A stretch of DNA of 64,000 nt from Zoogloea sp041914405. GTDB lineage: Bacteria > Pseudomonadota > Gammaproteobacteria > Burkholderiales > Rhodocyclaceae. A program made the translations under genes and the position numbers. This document shows, in pieces, positions 63,112 to 64,000 of this stretch. Below the pieces are notes generated by a model, which ran no database searches, was not told the DNA's origin, and saw only the letters and a list, made by a program, of their open reading frames with translations. Position 1 is the stretch's first letter. Each line of letters starts with the position of its first letter. The DNA lies in the NCBI RefSeq assembly GCF_041914405.1, contig NZ_JAYSDK010000025.1, forward strand, positions 1 through 64,000, read 5' to 3'.

Positions 63112-64000
63112 ACCGGAACGACGCTCTTTCCGGCGCGCAGCCCTTTTCCCTCGATGCCCTGGCCGAGGCCGCACGGCTCGCCCGGCGTTCCGGCGGAAAG
63201 GTGATGGACGTCCTGGCACGGGAGGCGGGAGCGGATTTCCAGCTGCGCCTGGCCACCACCACCGGGATCATGCCCCTCGATCACCGGACCCTGTTTGCGC
63301 TGGAGCCGGATTTCGCGGTTCTCTCGTTCGATACCGCCTTGCGCCGGGAAGCCCTGGCCCTCCGCGATGAGAGTGGCAGGCTGAGTGTCGCGCTGGTCGA
63401 TCCCTTCGACACGGATCTGGTAGACGGACTTGGGGCGAGCCTGGCCGAAGCCTTCCAGCTGCGCCTGGTGGAGCGGGACGACCTGGCCGCCTGCCTGGCG
63501 CGCCACGAGGCCAACCACCGGGTGGTGGCCGAGCTGCTCGACGGCAGCGCGGCGGCCGGTGACGGCGGCGGCGAGGATCTGTCCCTCAGGCGCATCGCCG
63601 GTGATGCCAGCCCGGTTGTCAAGCTGGTCAATTCCACCCTCTACGACGCCATCCAGCAGGGCGCCAGCGACATTCACCTGGAATGCGTGCCGGGCGGGCT
63701 GGTGGTCAAGTTCCGGGTGGACGGGGTGCTGGCGCGGGTTGGCGGGGTGCAAGGCGGTGAACTGGCGGAGCAGGCGATTTCCCGGCTCAAGGTACTGGCC
63801 GAGCTGGACATCGCCGAGCGCCGGATTCCCCAGGACGGACGTTTCAAGGTCCAGGCCGGCGGTCGGGCGATCGATTTCCGGGTGTCCATCATGCCGAGCA
63901 TCCACGGCGAAGACGCGGTGCTGCGCATCCTCGACAAGGAACATCTGACCCGCGAGATGGCAGGCCTGACGCTGGACGCCCTGGGCTTCGACGCGGCGGT
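63108..64000 (+). CDS. gspE: Type II secretion ATPase GspE (3' truncated by window edge)
   Basis: GspE is the secretion ATPase that powers pseudopilus assembly. From the ATG at 63108, 297 residues are visible before the window ends. An N-terminal GspE/PilB domain (about 1-160) leads into the ATPase domain, marked by SDIHLECVPGGLVVKFRVDGVL and RRIPQDGRFKVQAGGRAIDFRVSIMPSIHGEDAVLRIL. The Walker A motif lies beyond the edge. The start overlaps the gspF stop (ATGA), so the three gsp genes are one operon. Confidence 0.92.
   Translation, partial: MNRNDALSGAQPFSLDALAEAARLARRSGGKVMDVLAREAGADFQLRLATTTGIMPLDHRTLFALEPDFAVLSFDTALRREALALRDESGRLSVALVDPFDTDLVDGLGASLAEAFQLRLVERDDLAACLARHEANHRVVAELLDGSAAAGDGGGEDLSLRRIAGDASPVVKLVNSTLYDAIQQGASDIHLECVPGGLVVKFRVDGVLARVGGVQGGELAEQAISRLKVLAELDIAERRIPQDGRFKVQAGGRAIDFRVSIMPSIHGEDAVLRILDKEHLTREMAGLTLDALGFDAA

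Overview
The window is a piece of chromosome from a Gram-negative, flagellated, GC-rich betaproteobacterium. Gene content and order (glyQ-glyS-gmhB-plsC, a phasin plus a 3-hydroxybutyrate oligomer hydrolase, isocitrate lyase with AceK, two unrelated isocitrate dehydrogenases, clpS-clpA next to a cold shock gene) suggest the Rhodocyclales, near Azospira/Dechloromonas. That placement is inference. Almost all of it is ordinary core genome: no insertion sequence, prophage, integrase, CRISPR array or rRNA operon was seen. The only RNA gene recognised is tRNA-Thr(TGT).

Layout. 1-5.2 kb (+): end of glyQ, glyS, gmhB, a PlsC-type acyltransferase, a YgjP-like metallopeptidase and gloA, very tightly packed. 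5.2-9.4 kb (-): an HD-GYP response regulator and a large hybrid kinase. 9.5-24.1 kb: one arm of the flagellar regulon. fliF-G-H-I-J-K and fliL-M-N, then fliO-P-Q-R, run leftwards; a FlrB/FlrC-type NtrC pair and fliE run rightwards, with a textbook sigma-54 promoter before fliE. A small unknown gene on the opposite strand splits fliN from fliO. 24.2-31 kb (-): a PilZ/YcgR protein, phoU, rpiA, a sulfurtransferase, a SpoIIAA-like protein, an EamA exporter, isocitrate lyase and rraA. 31-35.9 kb: clpA, clpS, a cold shock gene (+), rpmG, rpmB and radC. 35.9-38 kb (+): coaBC, dut and a NUDIX gene. 38-47.5 kb: a lipoprotein-type 3-hydroxybutyrate oligomer hydrolase, aceK, icd (+), monomeric NADP-IDH and a phasin. 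47.6-51.9 kb: lptA, lptC, kdsD and, divergently, a Kef-type antiporter. 51.9-59.1 kb (-): a four-gene pseudopilin cluster, a diguanylate cyclase and a NarL-type two-component pair. 59.3-64 kb: tRNA-Thr, a small membrane ORF, an SRAP protein, a lipoprotein and the start of a type II secretion operon in the order gspG-gspF-gspE.

Three themes link the genes. The first is motility and cyclic-di-GMP: flagellar structure and export genes, their NtrC-type regulators, a PilZ brake, an HD-GYP phosphodiesterase and a GGDEF cyclase with an I-site. The second is acetate and storage-carbon use: isocitrate lyase, AceK, Icd, a second IDH, phasin and oligomer hydrolase together set flux between the TCA cycle, glyoxylate bypass and polyhydroxybutyrate. 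The third is envelope biogenesis: gmhB, kdsD, lptC, lptA, plsC and the pseudopilin and T2SS genes.

No clearly new multi-gene system was identified. The best leads are the pseudopilin cluster at 51.9-54.9 kb, with two proteins sharing a domain; the gene inserted in the fli cluster; the lipidated, N-terminally extended oligomer hydrolase; the LPS-transport locus lacking kdsC and lptB; and several strong regulatory palindromes. Starts were chosen from ribosome binding sites, overlaps and family lengths.
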